The notes beneath the pieces were generated by a model that made no database searches, was not told the DNA's origin, and saw nothing but the letters and a program-made list of their open reading frames with translations. Shown piece by piece: positions 34,010 through 41,807 of a stretch of DNA of 64,000 nucleotides; the stretch's first letter is position 1; every line of letters begins with the position of its first letter. Source of the stretch: Bradyrhizobium sp. WSM1743 (GTDB lineage: Bacteria; Pseudomonadota; Alphaproteobacteria; Rhizobiales; Xanthobacteraceae); the NCBI RefSeq assembly GCF_000473065.1, contig NZ_AXAZ01000001.1, forward strand, positions 390,682-454,681, read 5' to 3'. The translations under genes and the position numbers were made by a program.

Positions 34010-35287
34010 TCACGCCATGCTCAGCTCATGGCGTCCCACCACCATCCAGTGCACCTCGTCCGGACCGTCGGCAAAACGCAGATGCCGCACGTCCTGATAC
34101 ATCTCCGCGAGCGGGGTCCAGTGCGAGATGCCGGTGGCGCCGTGCATCTGGATGGCCTGGTCGATGATCTTGCAGGCGCGCTCGGGCACCATGGCCTTGA
34201 CCATGGAAACCCAGACGCGGGCTTCCTTGTTGCCGAGCACGTCCATCGCCTTGGCGGCCTTCAGCACCATCAGCCGCATCGCCTCGATTTCGCAGCGCGC
34301 CTGCGCGATGATCTGCATGTTGCCGCCGAGATGGGCGATCTTCTTGCCGAAGGCTTCGCGGGTGAGGCCTCGCTGCACCATGAGGTCGAGCGCCTTCTCG
34401 GCCTTGCCGATGGTGCGCATGCAGTGATGGATGCGGCCCGGTCCGAGGCGGAGCTGCGAGATCTCGAAGCCGCGGCCTTCACCGAGCAGGATGTTCTCCT
34501 TCGGCACGCGGACATTGTTGAAGCGCATGTGCATGTGGCCGCGCGGCGCGTGGTCCTGGCCGAACACGTACATGGGGCCGAGCACCTCGACGCCGGGCGT
34601 GTCGCGCGGCACCAGGATCTGCGACTGCTGCTTGCTCGGCGGTGCATCGGGATTGGTCTTCACCATCACGATGAGGATCTTGCAGCGGGGATCGCCGAGA
34701 CCTGAGATGTAGTACTTCTCGCCGTTGATGACCCATTCGTCGCCGACGAGCTTTGCCGTGGTCGAGATGTTCTTGGCATCGGAGGAGGCGACGTTCGGCT
34801 CGGTCATGACATAGGCCGAGCGGATCTCGCCGTTGAGCAGCGGCTTCAGCCACTTCTCCTTCTGCTCCTTGGTGCCGACGCGCTCCAGCACCTCCATGTT
34901 GCCGGTATCCGGCGCCGAGCAGTTCATGGTCTCGGACGCCAGCGGGCTCTTGCCGAGCTCGGCTGCGATATAGGCATAGTCGAGATTCTTCAGGCCCTGG
35001 CCGGTTTCGTCATCGGGCAGGAAGAAGTTCCAGAGGCCTTCCTGCTTGGCCTTGTTCTTGGCCTTCTCCAGCACCTCGAGCTGCTTCGGCGTAAAACTCC
35101 AGCGATCCTCCTTGCCTTCTCCTGCCTTGGCGAACTCGATCGACATCGGCTCGACGGTGTCGCGGATGAATTTCTTGACGTGATCGTAGAGCGGCCGGAC
35201 CTGATCCGACATGCGGAGATCGTTGAGCTCGTCGCCGGGATTGAGGGTGTAATTGGTGGTGCGGGGAATGTAGGTGTGTTTTGTCAT
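34010..35287 (-). CDS. Acyl-CoA dehydrogenase, ACAD10/11 (LvaC) type
   Basis: A 425-residue flavin acyl-CoA dehydrogenase. The start is ATG 35287, preceded by GGGAGGAAC. The sequence closely follows the dehydrogenase domain of human ACAD10/11 and bacterial LvaC: LWNFFLPDDETGQGL, NCSAPDTGNMEVLERVG, MTEPNVASSDAKNI, GRGFEISQLRLGPGRIHHCM and the catalytic-base region LRFADGPDEVHW, where Asp replaces the usual Glu, as in ACAD10/11. Those enzymes act on 4-phosphorylated 4-hydroxyacyl-CoAs. An APH-like kinase and DUF6285 gene 2.6 kb away (37872-39239) supply the matching phosphorylation step, with an SDR between. Confidence 0.87.
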   Translation of the reverse strand: MTKHTYIPRTTNYTLNPGDELNDLRMSDQVRPLYDHVKKFIRDTVEPMSIEFAKAGEGKEDRWSFTPKQLEVLEKAKNKAKQEGLWNFFLPDDETGQGLKNLDYAYIAAELGKSPLASETMNCSAPDTGNMEVLERVGTKEQKEKWLKPLLNGEIRSAYVMTEPNVASSDAKNISTTAKLVGDEWVINGEKYYISGLGDPRCKILIVMVKTNPDAPPSKQQSQILVPRDTPGVEVLGPMYVFGQDHAPRGHMHMRFNNVRVPKENILLGEGRGFEISQLRLGPGRIHHCMRTIGKAEKALDLMVQRGLTREAFGKKIAHLGGNMQIIAQARCEIEAMRLMVLKAAKAMDVLGNKEARVWVSMVKAMVPERACKIIDQAIQMHGATGISHWTPLAEMYQDVRHLRFADGPDEVHWMVVGRHELSMA

Positions 35288-35461
35288 TGTTCCTCCCGGG
35301 GACGCTGAGATCATGCTGGGGCAAGAATAGTCGCAGCGTTGCGAAAGTGCGAGCGCGCATTTTTCACGTAGGGCCATGCCATGCGATGGAATATCGCGAG
35401 GCCGTTTGAAATGTTGTTTGAATGGTGTGGGGGGCGGCAGGCGCGCGCCTCACTCTCCGCG

Positions 35462-35629
35462 GTCATCGCCCGACTTGATCGGGCGATCCAGTATTCCAGA
35501 GACCGCAGTGATGAATCGAGAAGCCGCGGCGTACTGGATGCCCCGGTCCCGTCTTCGCCAAGGCTACGCCGGGGCAAGAGTGCTCGGCGCGCCGGAGCTT
35601 TAGCGAAGGCGGCAAGCCGGGGCATGACA
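35462..35629. repeat. Palindromic intergenic repeat, family F copy 1
   Basis: GTCATCGCCCGACTTGATCG, then GCGATCCAGTATTCCAGAGA, an inner segment GAAGCCGCGGCGTACTGGAT and GGGGCATGAC at the end. The related copy at 39259-39362 is shorter; this one carries an extra TCTTCGCCAAGGCTACGCC/GGAGCTTTAGCGAAGGC stem inside. It fills most of the interval upstream of the acyl-CoA dehydrogenase gene. Confidence 0.8.
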
Positions 35630-35647
35630 GCTGTGGGTGTGGCTAGC

Positions 35648-36028
35648 TCACGCCGGCATCCGATGCATCGCGCAGATCTTGTTGCCGTCGAGGTCGCGCA
35701 GATAGGCGAGATAGAGCTTGCCGCCCGGGCCCTGGCGAATGCCGGGCGGATCCTCGATAGATTTCGCGCCAGCCGCGACGCCCGCTGCGTGCCATTGATC
35801 TACCTGCTCTGGCGAATTGCAGGCAAAGCCGATCGTGCCGCCATTCGCGCAGGTCGCCGGCTCGCCGTTGATCGGCTTCGACACCGAGAAGACGCCGGTC
35901 TTGGTGATGTAGAAGATGCGATGGCCGTCGCCTCTGGCTGGCCGCACCTCGAGCGTGCCGAGCAGCTGGTCGTAGAACGCCTTGGCCTTGTCCAGGTCGT
36001 TGGTGCCGATCATGACGTGTGAAAACAT
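35648..36028 (-). CDS. VOC-family (glyoxalase/dioxygenase-fold) protein
   Basis: A 126-residue single vicinal-oxygen-chelate domain protein. MFSHVMIGTNDLDKAKAFYD is the first beta-alpha-beta module with the metal-binding His; HAAGVAAGAKSIEDPPGIR and LYLAYLRDLDGNKICAMHR form the second, with the usual DxDGN loop. Family members include glyoxalase I, antibiotic-binding proteins and epimerases, and size alone does not distinguish them. The strand and position beside the SDR and acyl-CoA dehydrogenase may mean membership of that gene group; a family D repeat separates it from the SDR. Confidence 0.85.
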   Translation of the reverse strand: MFSHVMIGTNDLDKAKAFYDQLLGTLEVRPARGDGHRIFYITKTGVFSVSKPINGEPATCANGGTIGFACNSPEQVDQWHAAGVAAGAKSIEDPPGIRQGPGGKLYLAYLRDLDGNKICAMHRMPA

Positions 36029-36049
36029 TTGCCCGTTCCCTCAGAATTT

Positions 36050-36132
36050 GTAGCCCGGATGGAGCGTAGCGAAATCCGGGGTCTTGCCTCACGTTACGCC
36101 GGTCCCGGATTGCGCTGCGCTCCATCCGGGCC
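36050..36132. repeat. Palindromic intergenic repeat, family D copy 2
   Basis: GTAGCCCGGATGGAGCGTAG and CTGCGCTCCATCCGGGC form a long hairpin with GAAATCCGGGG/CCCGGATTGC inside, between the VOC and SDR genes. Confidence 0.85.
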
Positions 36133-36140
36133 ACGAAATC

Positions 36141-36920
36141 TCAAAACGCCGTATAGCCGCCGTCGATGACGAACGTATCCGCTGTGTGATAGGACGACGC
36201 CTTGCTCATCAGGTACACCGCGATGCCACCGAAGTCAGATGCCTCGCCGAAGCGGCGCTGCGGAATCCGCGGCATGACGTTGGCGACGAACTTGTCGTTG
36301 GCCATGAGCCCTGCGGTCATGTCGCTCTTGATCCAGCCGGGCAGGATCGCGTTTGCGGTGACCCCGTAACGCGCCAGCTCGACGCCGAGCGCGCGCACCA
36401 GCGCGTTGATCGCGGCCTTGGTCGCGGCATAGTGCTCGTTGCGCGCGGTGCCGAAGATCGAGGCGAGGCTCGAGGTCGCAACCAGTCGGCCAAAGGCATC
36501 GCCGGCATTGGCGCGATCCGTCATGTGCTTCGCCGCGGCCTGGAACGCGTGGAACACGCCATCGAGGTTGGTCGCAAACATCGTGCGCCATTCCTCCTCG
36601 GTGCGCTCGATGAAGGAGCGCCGGCCGCCGCCGCCGATGCCGGCATTGGCGAAGCAGCCGTCGACCCGGCCGAAGGTATCGAGCGTCGCCTTCAGCGCGG
36701 CATTGACCGAGGCCCGGTCGGTGACGTCGCAGACGCGGGTATCGACCTTGCCGGAAAGACCGGCCAGGTTCGCGGCAGCAGCCTTGTTCTTGTCGGGATT
36801 GCGGCCCCAGATCGAGACGTTGCAACCCTGGCCGGCAAGCGCCTGTGCAATGCCGAGCCCGATGCCGCCATTGCCGCCGGTGATCACGGCGACGCGGCCG
36901 GAGAGGTCGAAAATGTTCAT
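36141..36920 (-). CDS. SDR-family oxidoreductase (possible LvaD-like partner)
   Basis: A 259-residue classical SDR with an intact active site: TGGNGGIG (residues 15-22), ANAG (about 93), the Ser in LVATSSLASIF and YAATK (about 166-170), ending FVIDGGYTAF. Start ATG 36920 follows AGGAAACGCGCC. It would reduce or oxidise a hydroxyl/keto group with NAD(P). It lies between an ACAD10/11-type dehydrogenase and, divergently, an enoyl-CoA isomerase, LvaA-like kinase and DUF6285 protein. In the levulinate pathway an SDR (LvaD) works with LvaC, so this protein is a candidate for that role; that is inference from context. Confidence 0.85.
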   Translation of the reverse strand: MNIFDLSGRVAVITGGNGGIGLGIAQALAGQGCNVSIWGRNPDKNKAAAANLAGLSGKVDTRVCDVTDRASVNAALKATLDTFGRVDGCFANAGIGGGGRRSFIERTEEEWRTMFATNLDGVFHAFQAAAKHMTDRANAGDAFGRLVATSSLASIFGTARNEHYAATKAAINALVRALGVELARYGVTANAILPGWIKSDMTAGLMANDKFVANVMPRIPQRRFGEASDFGGIAVYLMSKASSYHTADTFVIDGGYTAF

Positions 36921-37086
36921 GGCGCGTTTCCTGTTTCTTGGTCTGCGGCCCATCAGCCGCTGCGCACAAGATTGCTTGCTATGCTCCGATCACCATGGAC
37001 AAGGTCGCGACAAAAATCAAATATGCGCCCCGGCAAAATGAATTCCGGTCTGCGAAACTGACGCAGGCGCAACTGATGAGGAAACC

Positions 37087-37875
37087 ATGCAGTTCAAACA
37101 CGTCACGCTCGATTTCGATGGATCGGTCGCGATCCTCAAGCTCGACCATCAGGAGGTGATGAACGCGGTCTCCGTGGACATGCTGGGCGGCCTCGCCGAA
37201 GCACTCGATGCGATCGAGGAGAAGAGGGACGAGGTGCGCTGCGTGGTGCTGACCGGCGCGGGCCGCGCGTTCTGCACCGGCGCCAATCTCCAGGGCCGCA
37301 ACAATCAATCGAAGAAGACCAAGGCCGGCCTGACGTTGGAGACCGGCTTTCACCCCTTCCTGCGCCGCATCCGCAATCTGCACTGCCCGATCGTGACCGC
37401 GGTCAACGGTCCCGCCGCCGGCGCCGGCATGAGCTTCGCGCTGCTCGGCGACATGATCCTGTGCGCGCGCTCGGCCTATTTCCTGCAGGCCTTCCGCCGC
37501 ATCGGCCTCGTGCCGGATTGCGGCTCGACCTGGCTCTTGCCGCGGCTCGTCGGCCGCGCGCGCTCGATCGAATTGTCGCTGATGGGCGAGCGGCTGCCGG
37601 CCGAGAAGGCGCTGGAATGGGGCCTGGTCAACCGCGTCTACGACGACGGCGTGCTGATGGAGGAGGCGATGAAGCTCGCGCGCGAGCTCGCCAGCGGGCC
37701 GACGGTCGCACTGTCGCTGATCCGCAAGCTCTATTGGGACAGCCCCGAAAGTTCCTTCGAGGATCAGCTCAACCTCGAATTCCAGTGCCAGCTTCGCGCC
37801 GGCGACACCCAGGATTTTCGCGAGGGCGTCGGCGCATTCCTGGAGAAGCGTCCCGCGCAGTTCAAGGGCAAATGA
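37087..37875 (+). CDS. Enoyl-CoA hydratase/isomerase family protein (PaaG-like)
   Basis: A 262-residue crotonase. The oxyanion-hole motifs are GRAFCTGANLQGR (about residues 61-73) and NGPAAGAGMSFALLGDMI (about 102-119). The catalytic region FRRIGLVPDCGSTWLLPRLVG has a single Asp and no Glu pair, the pattern of PaaG-type isomerases rather than classical hydratases. It therefore probably shifts a double bond or isomerises a ring-CoA. It overlaps the kinase gene downstream by 4 bp (ATGA), tying it to the LvaA/LvaB-like pair. Confidence 0.88.
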   Translation: MQFKHVTLDFDGSVAILKLDHQEVMNAVSVDMLGGLAEALDAIEEKRDEVRCVVLTGAGRAFCTGANLQGRNNQSKKTKAGLTLETGFHPFLRRIRNLHCPIVTAVNGPAAGAGMSFALLGDMILCARSAYFLQAFRRIGLVPDCGSTWLLPRLVGRARSIELSLMGERLPAEKALEWGLVNRVYDDGVLMEEAMKLARELASGPTVALSLIRKLYWDSPESSFEDQLNLEFQCQLRAGDTQDFREGVGAFLEKRPAQFKGK

Positions 37876-38858
37876 TCGAGACGGAGCTTTCGCGCAGCGT
37901 CAAGCGCTGGTGCAAGGGGGCAACCGGCGTCACAGGCGCCGCAAAACTGTCCGGCGGCGCCAGCCAGGAAACCTGGCGCTTCGACATCGTGCATCCCGAT
38001 GGGCCGATCGGCGCGATCCTGCGTCGCTCACCGAAGGGCTATGGCGCGGCGCCGTCGCGTGCGGCCGGTCTTGCCGCTGAAGCGCAGCTGATGCAGCTCG
38101 CGTTTGAGGCCGGCGTGCCGTCGCCGCGCGTGATGCATGTGCTGACGCCGGAGGACGATCTCGGCACCGGCTTCATCATGCAGCGGGTCGAGGGCGAGAC
38201 CATCGCGCGCAAGATTCTGCGCGATGAGGAGTACGCGGCGGCGCGGCCGCATCTCGCACGGCAGATCGGTGGCATTCTCGCTGGCCTGCATCGACTGCCA
38301 AAAGACAAGCTGCCGGCGCTGCGCAGCCGCGGCGCGACCCAGGAGATCGCCGAGTTCGAACGCGACTATCGCAGCCTGAACTGGCCCAAGCCTGTGTTCG
38401 AGCTGGCGTTGCGCTGGCTGCGTGACCACGATCCCGGTCCTGCGGCCGAGACGACGCTGGTGCACGGCGACTTCCGCAACGGCAATCTCATCATCGGCGC
38501 GGATGGCGTTCGCGCGGTGCTCGACTGGGAGCTCGCTCATCTCGGCGATCCCATGGAGGATCTCGGCTGGGTCTGCGTCAACTCCTGGCGTTTTGGCGAG
38601 ATCGACAAGCCGGTCGGCGGCTTTGGCTCGCGCGAGGAGCTGTTCGCGGGCTACGAGGCCGCGGGCCGCAAGGTTGATCCAGCGCGCGTCAAATTCTGGG
38701 AAGTGATGGGAACACTGCGCTGGGGCATCATGTGCGGCGGCATGATGCAGCGTTTTCGCGAAGGGCCCGACCATTCCATGGAGCGCGCCATGATCGGCCG
38801 TCGCGCCTCCGAGACCGAGATCGATCTGTTGCGGCTCCTGGCGCCGCGCGGGAGCTGA
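37872..38858 (+). CDS. APH-like phosphotransferase (LvaA-type 4-hydroxyacyl-CoA kinase candidate)
   Basis: A 328-residue kinase of the aminoglycoside/choline-kinase fold, of the group found fused at the N-terminus of eukaryotic ACAD10/11. An N-lobe SGGASQETWRFD is followed by the catalytic loop LVHGDFRNGNLIIG (Asp and Asn present, about residues 197-210) and the metal-binding VLDWELAHLGDPMEDLGW. Such kinases phosphorylate the 4-hydroxyl of 4-hydroxyacyl-CoAs (LvaA in Pseudomonas putida). It overlaps the crotonase gene by 4 bp and precedes the DUF6285 gene by 3 nt. Kinase family is firm; the substrate is inferred from context. Confidence 0.85.
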   Translation: MIETELSRSVKRWCKGATGVTGAAKLSGGASQETWRFDIVHPDGPIGAILRRSPKGYGAAPSRAAGLAAEAQLMQLAFEAGVPSPRVMHVLTPEDDLGTGFIMQRVEGETIARKILRDEEYAAARPHLARQIGGILAGLHRLPKDKLPALRSRGATQEIAEFERDYRSLNWPKPVFELALRWLRDHDPGPAAETTLVHGDFRNGNLIIGADGVRAVLDWELAHLGDPMEDLGWVCVNSWRFGEIDKPVGGFGSREELFAGYEAAGRKVDPARVKFWEVMGTLRWGIMCGGMMQRFREGPDHSMERAMIGRRASETEIDLLRLLAPRGS

Positions 38859-38861
38859 CGC

Positions 38862-39239
38862 ATGCAGGACGAACCGACGCCGATCGAGCTGACGAAAGCA
38901 GTCGCCGACTTCCTCCGCAGCGACATCGCGCCGCTGATCTCCGGCCATCAGGCCTTCAAGCTGCGCGTCGCCATCAACATCCTCGATCTCGTGACGCGGC
39001 AGCTGACGCAGGAGGAGGGGAGTGACGCGAAGGAGGTGGAGCGCCTGCGCGCGCTGCTCGGCATGGACGGAACGGTCACCGAGCTCAACCGCGCGCTCGC
39101 CGAGCGAATAGCGAAAGGCGAGATTGACCTCACAACGCCCGGACTCGCCGAGCATCTCTGGGCGACCACGCTGGACAAGCTCGCCGTCGATCAGCCGAAC
39201 TACGCCTCGTACAAGCGGGAGCTGGAGCGGGGCGAGTAG
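38862..39239 (+). CDS. DUF6285 small protein (LvaB-like kinase partner candidate)
   Basis: A 125-residue, mostly helical soluble protein: ELTKAVADFLRSDIAPLISG, then FKLRVAINILDLVTRQL and LAEHLWATTLDKLAVDQPNY. No catalytic motif is visible. Proteins of this type recurrently follow LvaA-like kinases; in the P. putida lva operon the small LvaB protein is required for LvaA activity. I infer the same partnership here because the gene starts 3 nt after the kinase stop. The equivalence of DUF6285 with LvaB is from memory and should be tested by alignment. Confidence 0.75.
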   Translation: MQDEPTPIELTKAVADFLRSDIAPLISGHQAFKLRVAINILDLVTRQLTQEEGSDAKEVERLRALLGMDGTVTELNRALAERIAKGEIDLTTPGLAEHLWATTLDKLAVDQPNYASYKRELERGE

Positions 39240-39258
39240 GCAGCGCCACATTTTCTGC

Positions 39259-39362
39259 TGTCATCGCCCGGCTTGACCGGGCGATCCAGTATTCCAGAGA
39301 CGGCAGTGAGCCACGTAGAAGCCGCGGCGTACTGGATGCCCCGGTCGAGCCGGGGCATGACA
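39259..39362. repeat. Palindromic intergenic repeat, family F copy 2
   Basis: GTCATCGCCCGGCTTGACCG to CGAGCCGGGGCATGAC, with CCAGTATTCCAGAGAC and GTACTGGATGCCCC inside. It lies between the convergent DUF6285 and crotonase genes. Confidence 0.85.
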
Positions 39363-39404
39363 CCGGTGATGTTGGGCGCGCTCGACGTCGTGACGGTACA
39401 CCTT

Positions 39405-40184
39405 CTACTTCCCCACCCATTTCGGCGGCCGCTTCTCCGCAAACGCCTTTGGGCCCTCGATATAATCCTGCGAGGCCACCATCGCCTGCACCGCCGGATA
39501 CTCCCGCTGCTCCGCGATGGCCTGCTCCAGCGAAACGGCGAGCCCCTTCTGGATCGCCTGCTTGGAGGCCCGGATCGACATCGGCGAGTTCTTGGCGATC
39601 ATCTCGGCCCAGCGCAGCGCGCCCGCGAGCGCCTCGCCCTGCGGCACCACCTCGTTGACGAAACCGAGCTCAAAACCTTCCTTGGCGCTGACATGGCGCG
39701 CGGTAAGGATCATGCCCATGGCGCGTTTCAGGCCGATCTGGCGCGGCAGGCGGTGCAGTCCGCCGGCAAGTGCGGCCAGGCCAACGCGTGGCTCGGGCAG
39801 GGCGAAGGTCGCGTTCTCCGCGGCAATGATGAGGTCGCAGGCTAGCGCAATCTCGAAGCCGCCGCCCATGGCCACGCCGTTCACGGCGGCGATGATCGGC
39901 TTGTCGCAGTCGAAGCGCGAGGTCAGGCCGGCAAAGCCGCCCTTGTCCCAGCCGCGCTTGCCACCGGCCGCCTGCCACTTCAGGTCGTTGCCGGCGCAGA
40001 ACGCCTTGTCGCCGGCGCCTGTGACGATCGCGATCCACTGTTCGGGATCGGCAGAGAAATCGTCGAATACTTTCTGCAGCTCGAAATGCGCGTCGGTGTG
40101 CAGCGCGTTGTAGACCTCAGGCCGCGACAGCGTAACGATCGTGATCGGACCCTTGCGTTCCACCTTTGAGAATTTCAGCTCCAT
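39405..40184 (-). CDS. Enoyl-CoA hydratase/isomerase family protein (CaiD-like)
   Basis: A 259-residue crotonase. ATG 40184 follows CGGGAGCGCACG. Oxyanion motifs are DKAFCAGNDLKWQ (about residues 59-71) and NGVAMGGGFEIALACDLI (about 100-117). FALPEPRVGLAALAGGLHRL keeps the first catalytic acid (PE) but has Ala at the second position, as in carnitinyl-CoA dehydratase-like proteins. The usual KRPPKW ending is present. It is divergent from the acyl-CoA dehydrogenase at 40398 across a 213-bp interval that must carry both promoters. Confidence 0.87.
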   Translation of the reverse strand: MELKFSKVERKGPITIVTLSRPEVYNALHTDAHFELQKVFDDFSADPEQWIAIVTGAGDKAFCAGNDLKWQAAGGKRGWDKGGFAGLTSRFDCDKPIIAAVNGVAMGGGFEIALACDLIIAAENATFALPEPRVGLAALAGGLHRLPRQIGLKRAMGMILTARHVSAKEGFELGFVNEVVPQGEALAGALRWAEMIAKNSPMSIRASKQAIQKGLAVSLEQAIAEQREYPAVQAMVASQDYIEGPKAFAEKRPPKWVGK

Positions 40185-40397
40185 CGTGCGCTCCCGGATT
40201 TTCTTTCGAAGGAATATTGGCGCCATACTACCGTGCGGGTGCGCCCGAGCACCATCGAATTGCGCTGGTGCGCCTTGCGTCGTCATCACGTCTCGGCTTG
40301 CTTGACTTGCACGCGCTCTTCTCACCTTAATCGTGCCAAGCAAAAGCGCGCCTAGCGCCTTAACGCAAAACGATAAAATCAATCCGGGAGAGAACCT

Positions 40398-41672
40398 GTG
40401 GATTTCTCATTGCCTGCCGATCTCGTCGCCTATCTCGGAGAGCTCGACCGTTTCATCGAACGCGAGATCAAGCCGCTGGAAGAGGCCGACGACAACATCC
40501 GCTTCTTCGACCATCGCCGCGAATGGGCGCGCACCGATTTCGAGAATGGCGGCCTGCCGCGCCACGAATGGGAAGCGCTGCTGCGCAAGGCCAAGGATCT
40601 CGCCGATGCTGCCGGGCATTTGCGTTTTCCGGTGCCAAAGCAATATGGCGGCAAGGACGGCTCCAACCTCTGGATGGCCGTGATCCGCGAGCACTTTGCC
40701 GCGAAGGGCCTCGGCCTGCACAACGACCTCCAGAACGAGCACTCCATCGTCGGCAATTTCCCGGTCGTCACCATGCTCGACCGCTACGGCCGCGACGATC
40801 AGAAGGCGATGATCGACGGCTCGATCAAGGGCAAGTACCGCATCACCTTTGGTCTGACCGAGCCGCATCACGGCTCGGACGCCACCCACATGGAGACACG
40901 CGCGGTGCCTGCGACCCGCGACAACGTCAAGGGCTGGATCATCAACGGCGAGAAGATGTGGACGACAGGCATGCACGTCGCCACGCATTGCGCGCTGTTC
41001 GCGCGCACGTCGGGCAATGACGGCGATGCGCGCGGCATCACCTGCTTCCTGGTGCCGGCCAAGAATCCCGGCGTCAAGGTCGAGGAGTACATGTGGACCT
41101 TCAACATGCCGACCGATCACCCCCGCGTCAGCTTCACCGACGTGTTCGTGCCCGAGGATGCGCTGTTCGGCGAAGTCGGTCGCGGCCTGTCGCTGGCGCA
41201 ATGCTTCGTGCACCAGAACCGCATCCGCCAGGCCGCAAGCTCGCTCGGCGCCGCCGTCTACTGCATCAACGAGAGCGTGAAATATGCGCGCGAGCGAAAG
41301 CCGTTCGGCAAGGCGCTCGCGGAGAACCAGGCGATCCAGTTCCCGCTGGTCGAGCTCGCCACGCAAGCCGAGATGCTGCGTCTTCTGATCCGCAAGACCG
41401 CCTGGGAGATGGACCAGCTCACCGAGGAGCAGGTCGAGCGCACGCTCTCCGACCGCGTCTCCATGTGCAACTACTGGGCAAACCGCCTCTGCTGCGAATC
41501 CGCCGACCGCGCCATGCAAGTCCACGGCGGCATGGGCTACTCACGCCACAAGCCGTTCGAGCACATCTACCGCCACCACCGCCGCTATCGCATCACCGAA
41601 GGCAGTGAGGAGATCCAGATGCGCAAGGTGGCGGGGTTCTTGTTCGGGTATATGGGGCCGGGGAAGCATTGA
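40398..41672 (+). CDS. Acyl-CoA dehydrogenase
   Basis: A 424-residue flavin enzyme. The start is GTG 40398, preceded by CGGGAGAGAACC. Family motifs in order are FPVPKQYGGKDGSN, FGLTEPHHGSDATHM (FAD/substrate contact), WIINGEKMWTTGM, QVHGGMGYSRHKPF and the catalytic-base region YRITEGSEEIQMRKVAG with Glu. The Met/His-rich sequence differs clearly from the ACAD10/11-type enzyme at 34010, so the two are not duplicates. It would form a 2,3-double bond in an acyl-CoA. It is isolated on its strand, with a CoA ligase convergent downstream. Confidence 0.9.
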   Translation: MDFSLPADLVAYLGELDRFIEREIKPLEEADDNIRFFDHRREWARTDFENGGLPRHEWEALLRKAKDLADAAGHLRFPVPKQYGGKDGSNLWMAVIREHFAAKGLGLHNDLQNEHSIVGNFPVVTMLDRYGRDDQKAMIDGSIKGKYRITFGLTEPHHGSDATHMETRAVPATRDNVKGWIINGEKMWTTGMHVATHCALFARTSGNDGDARGITCFLVPAKNPGVKVEEYMWTFNMPTDHPRVSFTDVFVPEDALFGEVGRGLSLAQCFVHQNRIRQAASSLGAAVYCINESVKYARERKPFGKALAENQAIQFPLVELATQAEMLRLLIRKTAWEMDQLTEEQVERTLSDRVSMCNYWANRLCCESADRAMQVHGGMGYSRHKPFEHIYRHHRRYRITEGSEEIQMRKVAGFLFGYMGPGKH

Positions 41673-41680
41673 GGCTGGAC

Positions 41681-41799
41681 CGTAGGGTGGGTTAGCCGTG
41701 CGATTGCGCGAAGCGCAATGCTCGGCGTAACCCACCGATCTCTATCCGCGCGGGCAGCAAAGAGGTGGGTTACGCCTGCGGCTAACCCCACCCTACGGG
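41681..41799. repeat. Palindromic intergenic repeat, family E copy 1
   Basis: CGTAGGGTGGGTTAGCCGTG at one end and GGCTAACCCCACCCTACG at the other, with GCGAAGCGCAAT and GGTGGGTTACGCC inside. It separates the convergent dehydrogenase and ligase genes. Related copies are at 47725-47807 and 48582-48720. Confidence 0.85.
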
Positions 41800-41807
41800 C
41801 CGCGCGA

